Assembly (NCBI GenBank): GCA_024867545.1
Contig: JANFNE010000020.1
Location: 744,001-808,000, forward strand
Source: Phytopythium helicoides
Lineage: Eukaryota > Oomycota > Peronosporomycetes > Pythiales > Pythiaceae
Reading direction: 5' to 3'
Length of the DNA: 64,000 nucleotides
Below, piece by piece: positions 11,124 to 21,939 of the stretch. The notes under the pieces were generated by a model, which saw only the letters and a list, made by a program, of their open reading frames with translations, did no database searches and was not told where the DNA came from. The position numbers and the translations under genes are program-made. Every line of letters starts with the position of its first letter. Positions within the stretch are counted from its first letter, which is position 1.

Positions 11124-12426
11124 ATGGAGTGCCGCTGCGTCGAGGCGCTGGGTGGCGATGGCTGCGAGCGGGCGCCGCGCGCGCTCGTGGCGGCGGACGC
11201 GGGCGACGGCTTCAGCGTGGCGCTGGGCGTCGACGGGCACGCGCTCGGCTGGGGCGACGCCTTCTACGGCGAGTTGGGCGACGAGAGCGGCGACAATCGC
11301 GAGCTGAGGGAGCTGGCGCTGCCCATGCACTGCGCGCAGGTGGCCTGCGGACGGAACCACGTGCTCGCGGTGTCTGAAGGCGGCGAGGTGCGTGGCGGCT
11401 CTGAAGCGAGGCGGTGGGCAAGCGGCTGACCGAGCGGACAGGAGCGCAGGTGTTCGCGTGGGGATGGAACCGCTTCCGGCAGGTCGGAGAGATGACGGAC
11501 GCAGTGAAAGTGCCAATGCCTGTTCAAGTGCCGCTCGATGGCGTGGTGCCAATCCAGAGCGTTGCGGCGGGAGGGATGCACTCGATCGCGGTTGGCGCGG
11601 AGGGACAAGTGTGGACCTGGGGCTGCAGCAAGTATGGACAGCTTGGACGTGAGCCAGCGCACGCCATTGACGACTGCTGCGGGACTCCTGGTCGCGTTGC
11701 GCTGCCAACGGGGGCGGTCGCGAAGTCTGCAGCAGCTGGTTGGGCCCACTCGGCATTGGTGCTGACGGACGGACTAGTGCTCACGTTTGGCTGGGGGCTC
11801 TACCACCAACTCGGCCACGGCACGACGCAAGATGAGCGAGTTCCACTCGCTGTCAACGCGCTCGAAGGTCTCAACTCTGCAGGTGACCGTATCGTGGATG
11901 TTGCTTGTGGCACTTGGCACACCGCAGGTGAGTGCAGTCTGGTGGCTCTGTAGGTGTTGTCTGGACTGACATCTTCAACTGACAGCCCGGACGGCGTCAG
12001 GAGATGCGTACACTTGGGGCTGGGGGCCGGATGGACAGCTGGCACGTATCATAGCATCGCTTGTCTGCATTGAGGCGCTGCCAGCCCTTCCTGACCGCAA
12101 GTTACTTGTTGCAACAGGGGCATGCAGACGGCGTGACCTCCCAGCCGCTGCCAAGAGTGGTGGATTTGCCTGCTGTGGCAGGTGAAGGCGATGAAGCGCA
12201 AGAGCTGGCGAGCTTGGCGTGTGGTGCAAGGTTCACCATTGGAGTACGTCGGAACGGCTCCGCCATTTGGTGCGGACTGCACACTGGAACCACCTCCGAC
12301 AAGCGCTGGGTCGAGGTCGAAGCGCTGCGAGGGCTTCGAGTGGAGCGGATAGCTGCAGGTGCCGCTCATGCCGTCGCCCTTTTCAAGCCAGCAGCAACAC
12401 AACAAACATTGGCCACCATCATCTGA
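11124..12426 (+). CDS. RCC1-repeat (beta-propeller) protein
   Basis: Four exons: 11124-11387, 11450-11927, 11986-12041 and 12118-12426. The product has serial RCC1 repeats: LGVDGHALGWGDAFYGELGD, CGRNHVLAVSEGGEVFAWGW, GGMHSIAVGAEGQVWTWG, GWAHSALVLTDGLVLTFGWG, YHQLGHGTTQ, GDAYTWGWGPDGQLGHADG and AGAAHAVALF. RCC1 repeats form a seven-bladed propeller used in GTPase exchange factors and as a general binding platform; nothing here says which GTPase or partner. No extra domain is seen, so this is a stand-alone propeller of about 370 residues. The third intron starts GCACGT rather than GT, the only choice that keeps the GQL-GHADG repeat in frame. Confidence 0.88.
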
Positions 12427-12534
12427 AGGATACCGTTGCCATTTTTTTTTACATTGCGTGGCCGGCATCACCTAGCCCAAAAAAAAATCAAAAAAGAAAA
12501 GAGAGCGCGCAGCATCCAAAAAGATCGCGGGCGC

Positions 12535-12936
12535 TTACATAACGGTGCAGCCGAGGCCGCAGAGGCCGCAAGCGCCGCCCTCGGCCTCCTTCTTGGCCTC
12601 CTTCTTTTCCTTCTTGGCCTCCTTCTTCTCCTTCTTGGCCTCCTTCCGCTTGGCCTCGAACTCCTCCTTCTTCTGCTGCACCTTGAGCACGCTGTCCTTG
12701 GCGTAGCCCTCCACGTTGCTCGTGACGTGCGCCACCTTGTCCTTGACGTCCTCGACCGTGTTGCGCGCCTTGTCCTTGACCTTCTCGGCCGTCTTGGCGT
12801 CGGGCTTGGGCGCCGCGTTCCACACCACGTGCTCCTCCTTCTGCTGCTTCTTGGGCTTGCTAGCTGGCGCCGCCTCCGCGGGCTTGGGCAGGCTCTGGCC
12901 CTCCACGGGCGCCACGTTCCACGGCGAGTCCGACAT
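12535..12936 (-). CDS. Small Lys/Glu-rich protein with WN motifs and C-terminal CaaX box
   Basis: Single-exon protein of 133 residues starting MSDSPWNVAPVEG (12936). It carries a second tryptophan motif (VVWNAAPKPD), then an amphipathic, LEA-like region with KVKDKARNTVEDVKDKV and a repeated KEAKKEKK block, and ends GACGLCGLGCTVM. The last four residues, CTVM, fit a CaaX box of the farnesylation type, with extra cysteines just upstream as in doubly lipidated proteins. Membrane attachment through lipid is therefore likely. The next gene on the same strand (13486-15614) has the same WN motifs and the same style of ending, so the two form a related pair. No known family was recognised. The in-frame extension to 13089 is low-complexity and probably untranslated. 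Confidence 0.78.
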   Translation of the reverse strand: MSDSPWNVAPVEGQSLPKPAEAAPASKPKKQQKEEHVVWNAAPKPDAKTAEKVKDKARNTVEDVKDKVAHVTSNVEGYAKDSVLKVQQKKEEFEAKRKEAKKEKKEAKKEKKEAKKEAEGGACGLCGLGCTVM

Positions 12937-13137
12937 GACTGCGGGGCTGAGCTGGAGCTGGAGACGGAGCTGGAGCTGGCTGGAGGCGAATCCGGAAGTG
13001 AGCGAGCCGCAAGATCCGGCGGGGGCTGCGCCCCGCCTAAAGCGATCGCGCCGCGATCGAACCCAGGTGGTGAGCTGAACGACAGGCAAATCAGGTGCAC
13101 GCCAGCCGCGCGCAACTCGCGCTGGGCTACGCGCTAA

Positions 13138-13485
13138 TTCCGTGTGAATGAGGGCGTTTGACTTGGCGTTGTATGTGGAAGTCGGGAGGTAAAACGTGAC
13201 TAGCGAGCGTAAAGCAGCGACTAAATCGTGGATCGCGCTTCAACAACACCCGAACCGTACGGTACTGCACGGATGGTGGATCTTTTCGTGGCCTCCACAC
13301 GTGGCCGAGCTCATTTGCATCCACAAGAGGCCATCAAAACACGGATCAATCACGGCGACTACGACAACAACTGCTTGGGCGAGAACTCACGGTGAACGGA
13401 TGATAAATCACGACGCATTCTCCTTAGCTCGCGAGTCCTACGCAAGCCCATGCAACAGGGAAAAAGCTCTTTGGCGCTGGGCGAC
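13138..13485. other. Intergenic region
   Basis: About 350 bases between the regions of the two WN-motif genes. It must contain the 3' end of the larger gene. No further gene or element was seen. Confidence 0.5.
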
Positions 13486-15614
13486 TCACATGATAGAGCA
13501 GCCCTGGCAGCAGCCGCCCGTGGCCTCCGACTCGGTCGTGCGCTTCGTCTCCGTCTTCTTGGTTGAAGCCGTCTTCGACACGCTCGCGCTCTGGTAGCCG
13601 GCGAGCGTCGTCGTGGCGGCCGTGACGGTCTCGATCGTCGTCTTGGTCTCCTCCACGACCGAGGAGGAGGACGCAGATACGGTCTCCTCCACTACAACCG
13701 CCTGCTTCTTGACCTCTGCAACATCCTCCGTGACGGCAGCAGTCACGGATGCGACAGTGCTCGAGACCGTCGACGTAACCTTCTCGGTAGACGAGCTCTG
13801 CGCCTCGGACACCGCGACGCTGTTGGAGGAAGTATTCTCCGTCTTCTCGACAACGGCATCCTTGGTCTCGACGACTGCGGCAGCAGCGTCGACAACAACA
13901 GACTGGACGACGTCGGTCGACGCAGCAGTCCATGCCGATGACGAAGCCGACTCTTCGACGACGGCGGCAGTATCCACCTCCTCCGTCGCAGCCTTGACCT
14001 CGACGACCTCCGTCTCAACAACCGCAACAGGGGCGACGACCTCCTCCACTGTAACGCTCTGCGAGGTAGTGGCAGTCTCAGTGGTAGTCGCCGCAACTTC
14101 CTGAACAGGCTCTACGTTCCATGTAGATACCGAAGCAGCCTCCTCGGTTGCCTCGGTCACAGTCGCAGACTCGGTGGCGACCTCAGCGACTGTCTCGGTA
14201 ACCGTCTCAGTCTTAACTTCCGTCTTGACCTCCTCGACAACTGTCTCCGTCGATGTCTCGACTGCAACAGCTTCCTCAGTAACGCTAGACTCCGCAACAG
14301 CGATGGTCGAAGTCTCCTCCGCGACGACAGCCTCAGAGACAGTCTCCTCTACCGGAGCCGTGTTCCAAACGCTCTGGACCGGAGCAGCCTCCTCGACCAC
14401 GGCAGTCTCCTCGACAGCAGCGTCAGAAACGACCACCTCAGCCTCGGATGTGACAGCCACCTCCGCCACAACAGCAGTCGTCTCCTCCTGCTTCGCCTCG
14501 ACAGCGACAACCTCGTCCTTCTCCTCCGCCTCAACGCTCTCCTCAACCGCTGTCGTGTTCCAGGCCGAGTGCACAACCTCCTCGACCTTGGCCTCCTGCA
14601 CGACCTCCTCGACCTTCTCCTCGCTCTTGGCCTCCTCGACAACAACCGCGCTGGAGGTCTCAACCACCGTCTCGACCTCCTGCGTCTTCGCAACACTCAC
14701 CTCCTCCACAACAGCAGCCTCCTCGGTCGCCGCCGTATTCCAGGCGACGTGCACGGGCTCCTCCTCGACGGGCTCCTCGACCTCCTCGGCCGACTCCTCG
14801 GACGAGACCACAGCCTCGACGATCTCGGGCTCGCTACGCGCCTTCTCCTCCACGACGACGAACCCCTCGGTGGCCTGGTTAGACTCGGTCGCGGTCACGT
14901 TCCACGCGGACGAGGTCTGGCTTGTCGTGGTGGTCTCCACGTTCCAGGCCGACGCGGCCGCGGCCGCCTTCTCCTCCGTGGCCGCGATCTCCTCGATGGT
15001 GACCGTGTTGACGATCTCGTGGTCGTCAGCCGGCTCTGGCTCGACCTCGTCCGAGGACGCGGCGGTGGTGGTGGCGGTGGTGGTTGTCGTGGTGGTGGTC
15101 GTCTCGATGGTCTTGGCCGACCCCGTGGGCTTGAGGAAGGGGTTGCTGGTCTGGAAGGGCGAGACTGCCCACGGGCTGGCGGCTGCGTCCGCCTGCGGCG
15201 CGACGTTCCAGGCGCCGGCCGCGCTGTCGGGCGGGGAGCTCATGTCGCTGTCGAAGCTGCCGTCGCCCCTGGCCGAGCGCGCCTTCTTGAGCAGCTTGTT
15301 CACTGTGAACATCCGGGCGGAAACGAGAAACTGCGGTCAGCGTCAAGTGGCCGCGGGCACATCCCCTCCCCACCCAGGCAGGCGTGTCTATTCCACTCTC
15401 TCCCCCGGATCATGGAGCGGCCCTCTCCCCTCTCCTCGCCTGGTTTTCCGATTCCGCTCGCAGCACACGCACCTCGCTTGTCGCCAAGCGCCCAGTGCGG
15501 GTTCTGGCCCTTCACGCTGCTGGCCACGCGCTTGACGCCGAACTCTGGATTGGCGCGGATCACCGAGTGGATGGCGGCCAGCACCTCGTGCTCCTCCGGC
15601 TGCGTCTTCTCCAT
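13486..15614 (-). CDS. Large acidic WN-repeat protein with NPF motif and CaaX box
   Basis: Two exons: 15614-15473 and 15302-13486, joined in phase (intron 170 bases). Exon 1 encodes a compact helical domain (EEHEVLAAIHSVIRANPEFG, VKGQNPHWALGDKR) that continues as VNKLLKKARSARGD. The rest, about 600 residues, is a Val/Glu/Thr/Ala-rich, low-complexity acidic chain with eight or nine spaced tryptophan motifs (AWNVAPQ, PWAVSPF, AWNVETT, AWNVTAT, AWNTAAT, AWNTTAV, VWNTAPV, TWNVEPV, AWTAAST), one NPF tripeptide (TSNPFLKP) and the ending GGCCQGCSIM. CSIM fits a farnesylation-type CaaX box, with adjacent cysteines available for palmitoylation. NPF tripeptides bind EH domains in endocytosis in other eukaryotes; whether that holds here is inference. 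The antisense strand is also open for 450 codons, a shadow of the biased composition. Confidence 0.8.
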
Positions 15615-16300
15615 CGCCAGCGACCGTCGGCCTTTCTCCAGGGCAGGAACGGGAATGGAGCCGCGCGGGTGGGTGGAAAGCAACTGATTCCGCCCGACCG
15701 CCTCTTTTTTTTTCGTGCGAATTGCACACGTTGGAGCGGGATGCAGAGGTAAACTACGTGGAGGCAGGCTGAATTTTTTTGAAAGAGAAATCAGGACGAC
15801 GACAGGGGAGGAGATTTTTTGTTTTTTTTGGTTTGTTTGTTGTGCGAGGCGCCTTTCTGCACGGGAGCATCCACCATACTACTACCATGGACTCAGCGTG
15901 AGGGTGCGATCACAGTGTCGCAACGCTTGCTCTACTCACTGTGTCGCACCACGCCCGCTTTACAGCTTTACACAAGCGCGTTACACGGTACGAACAGGCG
16001 GCTGCCCAAACCAGGCTTGAGCAAACAAACTACAGTCCGAAAAAAATGCACAGAGCGTAAATTACGGCTGGGTCGGGTCAGCTGCGCGGCAACTGCCGAT
16101 TACTTGAAAAATGTATGCCATACCCACCGCATAAATGGCTACTTCAGAAGAAGCATTGGACACGGATACAAAGCTGCAGTCAATGTATCCATGTCTCCCA
16201 GCCATCCACTTCAACGCGGTCAGCCCCGTCAAATCAAAATAGTACATAGCTAGTAGATACTTTATCGATCCCACAACCGCTTCAGACCTCCGTCTCGCCA
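15615..16300. other. Intergenic region with T-tracts
   Basis: About 690 bases holding the promoter of the large WN-repeat gene (minus) and the 3' region of membrane-protein gene A1. Short T runs occur near 15705, 15774 and 15817. No gene was seen. Confidence 0.5.
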
Positions 16301-18445
16301 CTACGACAGGATGCTGGTGTTCAGTGTAGTCACGTCCTTCCACGACAGCGTGTCCGGGTACACAAGCCTTGCCGTCTGCTGCACGCTGCTGCCGTCCACC
16401 TCGTACACGTACACGTTGTACAGTCGCGAGCGAACCAACTTCATCAGCACGATGGCGAAAATGTCGTCGGTCGCCACCAAAAACTTGCCGTTCGCGATCA
16501 CGTAGCCGCTGCAGTAGATGCCGTCGGCACTTGCGTACCGCATTCCCTTGATGAAGACGTAGTTTTTGTAGTCGGAGATGAGTCCGAAGCGGCTTCGCAG
16601 GAGCGCACCGGTGGCGATTTCAAAAATGGTGAGGTGGTTCTTTTCGATGGTTTCGGATTCGCTGCTGTTGGAGGATTTGGCCGTTTTGCTTCGACCCGAG
16701 TAGTTGGCGGCTTGATCGGGGTGGTAATGATGATAAACTCGGCGAGCAACGGTATAACAGATGGCGATCCAAAGGATCAAATACTTGGGGAAGAAAGATG
16801 CAAAAAGAAACTTGAAGTCGAGATTTTTGATCCGGTGAAGAGTCCATAATCGCAATGGAGTAATCTGCGCCAAGACCTCCGATACGCTCACGATCCCAGC
16901 AGCGTATTCGGTTTTGGCGAAGTTGGCGAGGTACTTTACAAGCGATGGTGACATCCGGATCACATCTAGTCGAAAGCTATGTATAACCACGTACAGCATC
17001 ACTGCAATTGCTGGATCAATGCGCTCGCGTGCCAACCATCCGATTAGACTAATACAGCCCAGCATCACAACAAGCATGTCGGCAGTCACAAACTCAGGCC
17101 GAATTGGAATTATCCGAGTTCCGGAAAGAGTGTTTGCATTTGAAAGTGCAAACTCTGTCAGAACCCAGAACTCGTTCACGTACCAGGATGCTATGACCAG
17201 TACCATACGCGCGACCATCATACCATTTGAGAGTGATGCAAATGCGTCACCAATCCAGATTTTGCCTCGCTGCCAGTTCCGAAACATGATGATGAAGAGC
17301 ACAATGGTGGAGAAAAGGGTTTGCACGCCAAATATGAAGTGAATGCCATGCACCCAGGCCCAAGAGTCGGTGATCGCAGGTTGACCTTCCCACTCCCATG
17401 CTGTAAGGACTCTGATGGGATCCGAAAGATCTGTTTTTCTGTACATCGTACAGATGTTCGATTGGGCGGTCTCTGCGTTGAAGTAGAATCCTCGTCGTCT
17501 TCCAGTGTATACAGTTGTGGCAGGAGTCGTCATATCGTCTCGAGGAATGCTTTCAAGCTGCCATGCACCAGACGAGGTGTAGCCTTTGAATTCGTAGACA
17601 AAGTAGGTTGGGACCGCGACGAAAGGGTAGTCCAGCGCCATGAAGTAATACATTTTCATGTCTGTAGCGCGTAAGTCGTTCACAATTGACATCGTACCAA
17701 CATATGCAGGACCTCCTCGGCTCTGCTCTGGAATTGTATACTCTTGCACAGACAGCGCTACACTCATGATGAAAAGCTCCTCGGGGTTGGATTTCGAGCG
17801 CAGCAGATTGTACACACGGCTGACGGAGATGTCTCCTTCAGTGATCCCCTCAAACGAGCAATCCACCATGGGAACAACGAGCTCGAGGTCATTCAGGAAA
17901 GTCAAGTTGTATGAAGTACTTCGAACAAAGCGAGCAAAGCGCATGAAAAGCGACGCATTTGAATAAATACCTGCATTCTTGGAGATTTCACACTGGTCAA
18001 AGACAGCCATAGTCTCGGACCAGAAGTATAGTGCAGAGCTGCGAGGCGACGTGTCGTTGCCTAACAAGTCGAGAACGAGGGGGCTATCTCGAATTGAGCC
18101 TGAACCAAGGAACGCACCGATGCTTGTTGACCTGTACACACCAAAAGATTGCAGAGGAACTCCTATACTCTGTAGGACTGACACGGTTTCGCTTGTTGCA
18201 GCAAATTCGACGCCCATGAAGTAGATAGCCGAGAGAATGATCGCTAGGCGGCGCATCAACGTGAAGAATTGACTTGGCGTGAGTCTGCTACGACGAGGAT
18301 GGGGTTTGGTCGGTTGCTTATACTTGTCTTTGACTCGCAGCCACCCTGCAAGCATGCGGTGATTGTGGGGTGAGGCTGGTGCCACTCGAGCAGAGTCATC
18401 CACTGAGCCTCTCGTTGACTTTGCTCTCGCGTTTTCTCCGGTCAT
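16301..18445 (-). CDS. Family membrane protein, subtype A copy 1 (intact)
   Basis: About 714 residues from the ATG at 18445, chosen because the next family copy starts at the same place relative to the first helix. Layout: Ser-rich basic cytoplasmic N-terminus with LRVKDKYKQPTKPHPRRSR; helix 1 (LAIILSAIYFMGVEF); an outer domain of about 280 residues with N-x-S/T sites (GNDTSP, YSNASLF, SYNLTFLNDLELVVPMVDC); then TDSWAWVHGIHFIFGVQ followed by about five helices including GKIWIGDAFASLSNGMM; and a soluble tail with FEIATGALLRSRFG and GYVIANGKFLVATDD. The tail is nearly identical at DNA level to those of A2, A3 and A4. I know no named family for it; transport, signalling or adhesion would all be guesses. 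Confidence 0.82.
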   Translation of the reverse strand: MTGENARAKSTRGSVDDSARVAPASPHNHRMLAGWLRVKDKYKQPTKPHPRRSRLTPSQFFTLMRRLAIILSAIYFMGVEFAATSETVSVLQSIGVPLQSFGVYRSTSIGAFLGSGSIRDSPLVLDLLGNDTSPRSSALYFWSETMAVFDQCEISKNAGIYSNASLFMRFARFVRSTSYNLTFLNDLELVVPMVDCSFEGITEGDISVSRVYNLLRSKSNPEELFIMSVALSVQEYTIPEQSRGGPAYVGTMSIVNDLRATDMKMYYFMALDYPFVAVPTYFVYEFKGYTSSGAWQLESIPRDDMTTPATTVYTGRRRGFYFNAETAQSNICTMYRKTDLSDPIRVLTAWEWEGQPAITDSWAWVHGIHFIFGVQTLFSTIVLFIIMFRNWQRGKIWIGDAFASLSNGMMVARMVLVIASWYVNEFWVLTEFALSNANTLSGTRIIPIRPEFVTADMLVVMLGCISLIGWLARERIDPAIAVMLYVVIHSFRLDVIRMSPSLVKYLANFAKTEYAAGIVSVSEVLAQITPLRLWTLHRIKNLDFKFLFASFFPKYLILWIAICYTVARRVYHHYHPDQAANYSGRSKTAKSSNSSESETIEKNHLTIFEIATGALLRSRFGLISDYKNYVFIKGMRYASADGIYCSGYVIANGKFLVATDDIFAIVLMKLVRSRLYNVYVYEVDGSSVQQTARLVYPDTLSWKDVTTLNTSILS

Positions 18446-18688
18446 CAGTCTGTATAGACTTCTGGTCTTCAGCACTTCGACAACTGTGATGATCAGCAGG
18501 CAATGAGTTGGCAATTGTGACCAAACTACAAGATGTCTATCAATAGCCACTGAGCGTAGTCAACGACTCAGGCGACATTTATAGGCGCTGGTAAAGCTGT
18601 AAATTTGCACAAAGAATGCCTGGAAGCCCCCCACAGGATTTTCATGTTCATTTATTAGCTACCTCAAATTGTTGAAATGCATGTTTCC

Positions 18689-20856
18689 TCAAGCGAGCTT
18701 ACTGACATCGAGTGACATGATGTCATTCCAAGATATTGTACTTGGGTATAACAGCTGTGCTGTTACACTTGGGGTGACCTCGTCGATCAGTCGGTACACA
18801 AACACATTCTTGAAACGCACCCGTGTGAGTTTGATAGTCAAAATCGCGAGCAAATCTGCTCGTGCGATTAGATACTTTCGATTCGCAACGATGTATCCGT
18901 TTGCATAGATGGCATCTAGAGAAGCAAAGCGGCGTCCCCCTTCGATGATGTGATTATCGTAGTCGGTCAGAATTCCATAGTGGTTCTTCAGGGATGCACC
19001 TGTTGCTGATTCAAATATTGTCATTTCTGGCTCCTGGTGACCTGCTTTAAGACTAGCTTGGCGCCGAAACGTATCAGTTGCCCTGGTGATGAGTGACTCC
19101 GTTCGTGAGGTCGTTTGAATCAACTCGCTTCGTAGCTGCGACTTTGCCGTCTTTGCTATACGGTACAGCTTTTTGCTCATAATGAAAGGGATAACAGCGA
19201 TCAGTCCTGCAATGACCGACACAACAACAGATATAATGACTCGACCGCGGCCCTTCATGCTGATATGGTGGACGGAGAAAAGACTGAAGGGAGATAATCG
19301 ATCTATCGCCTCACTAACAGGAGCTCGTGCAAGCTGAGAATCGTGATTGGCATAAGCTTCAAGCGTCGAGCAAATGATAGGGACTACCTTGGCTTGCTCA
19401 GTGCGATAGTAGAAGCCAACCACAAAACTAACGAAAACCAGTGCGGGGTCAACTCGCTCCTTTGTGAGATAACGACACTAACTAGATTGAGGTAGATAGT
19501 AAGCAAGTCAGTCATGACGAGGTCGAATCGATAGAAAAATACTCGCTGCCTCCCAGCAATACCATGCCCGATGGCAAGAGCGTACTCGTTCCAAGTGTAA
19601 TATCCGTTGATATGGTTCGAAGCGACCACAAGCACCCCGCGATACAGCAATGTGCTTGAGATCGATGAGAATGCGTCACCAATCCAGATGTGTCCGGCGC
19701 GTAATCGTCGAAATACTACCAAAGAAAGCAGTAAAAGTTCGAATGTTGTGTGAAAGGCAAACACAGCGTGTACACAATGCGTCCAAGCCCACGAATCGCT
19801 GAGCGATGTGTGTGCCCGCCAGCGCCAAGTTGATAGCTCAGTTTTTGGATCATTCTTGAATAACACCCAGTTCCAGTTTTTAATGTTGGACTGAATCTGG
19901 GGATCCTCAACGTAGAATCCTTCTCGCCAGGATGTGGTGATTTCTCGCTGATCATCCGTTAGAGGGTTTATTGGAATATCTCGAAGCACCCAAAAGCCTT
20001 CGTTTGTTGCTTCGAGGGCATCGCATGCAACAAAGCTTGGGGTATTCTCATAAGGGTAGTTTAGGGCAATTGCAAATTTGTAGTCGACAGTTGATGCGCT
20101 CATATCTTCAATAAATGCAATTGAGGTGAACAACGCAGGGCCTTGGCGATGATGGAGTGAGATGTAATAGTTCTGGATTGCGAAAGAGGCGGACACAAGC
20201 AATACTTTTGTTGAATTACTTGCTTGATGGACAAGGTAAAACACTCGGGCCGAGCTAAAGTCATTCTGCAAAAGCAAGAGAGAGGTGCAGTCGACAACTG
20301 GGAGAATTAGCTCGAGCTCGCCCATGATAGAAATATTGTATGCCAGTTGTGTCTTCATCTGGATGAACATGTAGCGGAGGAATTCGGCTCCATACAGATG
20401 AGAATTGAAGTCTTGCACTGTAGAGCATCCAGAGTACGAATGTGAAGCCTCGGATTCAAGGTACAGGGCGTCTGTGCGGTTGGTGTTAGTATCACTTTCG
20501 AGAACATCCTTAACCAGCGGACTGATTCCAATAGTGCTTGTCCCAGCATAAAAGAGGATTAGATCATTTGGATAGTCGTCTGGAGGTAAACTTCGCTCCT
20601 CTTTATCCCATAGAATGGACAAGGCTGCGGAGACACTCATGATCGAGGCAACGACGTACAACACAGCAACAATCAGCGACAGGAAGCGAAGAATCAAGCG
20701 AAGTTCTCCTTGATAAATGTGGGCTTTCGAACTCTCTCCAACGTCATTTGACGCGTTCTTGAGCTGAGATTGTTGGAATTCGCCTTGAACGCGAAGGTCT
20801 GACTGCTCGATGTGTGGGCCGACGCGAATTCGAATTCCCGAACTGTTGGCGCTCAT
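18689..20856 (-). pseudogene. Family membrane protein, subtype B copy 1 (frameshifted)
   Basis: The first part reads from MSANSSGIRIRVG (20856) through helix 1 and the outer domain (CSTVQDFNSHLYGAEFLRYM; LELILPVVDC) to SDSWAWTHCVHAVFAFHTTF and IWIGDAFSSISSTLLYRGV. Near 19470 the frame breaks: DNA for LTKERVDPALVFVS follows in another frame, and the original frame stops after about 30 unrelated residues. From there the second part runs intact to the tail (MTIFESATGASLKNHYG; AIYANGYIVANRKYLIARAD) and its stop at 18689. Compared with B2 and B3 a few bases are missing at the break. One frameshift in an otherwise clean gene suggests recent loss or a sequence error. Confidence 0.8.
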
Positions 20857-21066
20857 GGTGGGTCTCGGCATCCCAGTTAACTCGTAATAAAGAGACTCCT
20901 TTATGACGAGCTCGTAAGTTGAGAAGTTCAATCCACCTTGCAGAGTCCTCGAGTCGTTTGCAGCGTTGGTTTTGCATCGAAGCAATTTTTGGACACACCA
21001 GTGTATTCGTAAATATCCTTTGTTAACTCTTGTTTCACCGAGGTTCCTACCCTCTGCCCTCTCCAC

Positions 21067-21939
21067 TACAGTAGGTTATATGAGACTCCCAGCATACTCT
21101 ACACTGAGTCCACGGCGTAGACTGGTTACCACGTGTGGAGGTGTTCCCTCACCACCACGATATTGAAGTTGTTCTTGACGTCGACGCGTCCTGCGCAGCT
21201 AGGGCCGAGGCGAAACGCCAGTCGCCTGCTCGCAATGGCCTTCCTCCGTGGATCCGCGCTCCGGTGGAGGACACCTACTGAAACCATGCGGCGTTGTTGA
21301 TGACTTGGGTGGTTGGCCTTGCTTCGACTGTGATCTGCAACAGTGCAAGTCCTGCCGAGACATCTGGCCGCGAAAAAGAGGATAAGGCGAGCTTCACAAG
21401 CTAGGTGACGCCGCAAAAGGCAGCCGAAAATGTTGCGTCCAGTTGAGCAGCGTCGCTCCTGGCCGCGTCGTCGTCGAAAACCTCCGGCTGCTTGGAGTAG
21501 CTGCGCGGCCATGGGTCGTGAGCCGGGATATGCGGCCGCTTGGACTCCATCTTGCAAAATCACGGCTGAGAAAAGAAATGCTGCGCGTCGAGTGCTGCGG
21601 TTTGCTCAGCCAGCGACCCGTTTCTCCCTACGAAGGAACCCTCCATAATGGTCCCATCGAACCGCTAGGATCCGGTGGAGCGACGTTGTGGAAAGAATTT
21701 CGGACTGTGCGTTGGAATCCACGATGCTACCAATGAGCTCTCGGCGAGCCTTCAACGTGCCCGAGAAAATCCAGTCAAGTAGTGTAGTGCCCGTTGAGTC
21801 GCCTTGGCAGTCTTCATGACGCTCGGTTCCTTGCTGGGCTCCTGGCACTCCATGCTTATGAGAAACAAGCGCGTCATGCAGAGACAATCCCTTGCAGTTC
21901 ACGTGCTAATCTCATAGGATACCAAGGAGTGTAATGCTT
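21067..21939. other. Region between B1 and B2 with unrecognised open fragments
   Basis: Several medium open frames on the minus strand (for example 21902-21606 and 21563-21126) read like protein but shift frame repeatedly; segments such as TGTTLLDWIFSGTLKARREL and QPEVFDDDAARSDAAQLD have normal composition. This looks like the remains of an unrelated gene. No family was recognised, and no promoter for B1 could be separated from it. Confidence 0.35.

Noticed and set aside
12436..13137. Plus-strand Leu-rich frame across the small CaaX gene
   Set aside because: Leu/Gly/Arg run is the antisense of Lys/Glu codons; no start context or motif.
14174..15535. Long plus-strand open frame (about 450 codons, Ser/Thr/Val-rich) opposite the acidic WN-repeat gene
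   Set aside because: It is the complement of a Glu/Val/Thr-rich reading frame; biased composition keeps the antisense frame open. The minus strand has the structured N-terminal domain, an in-phase intron and the CaaX end.
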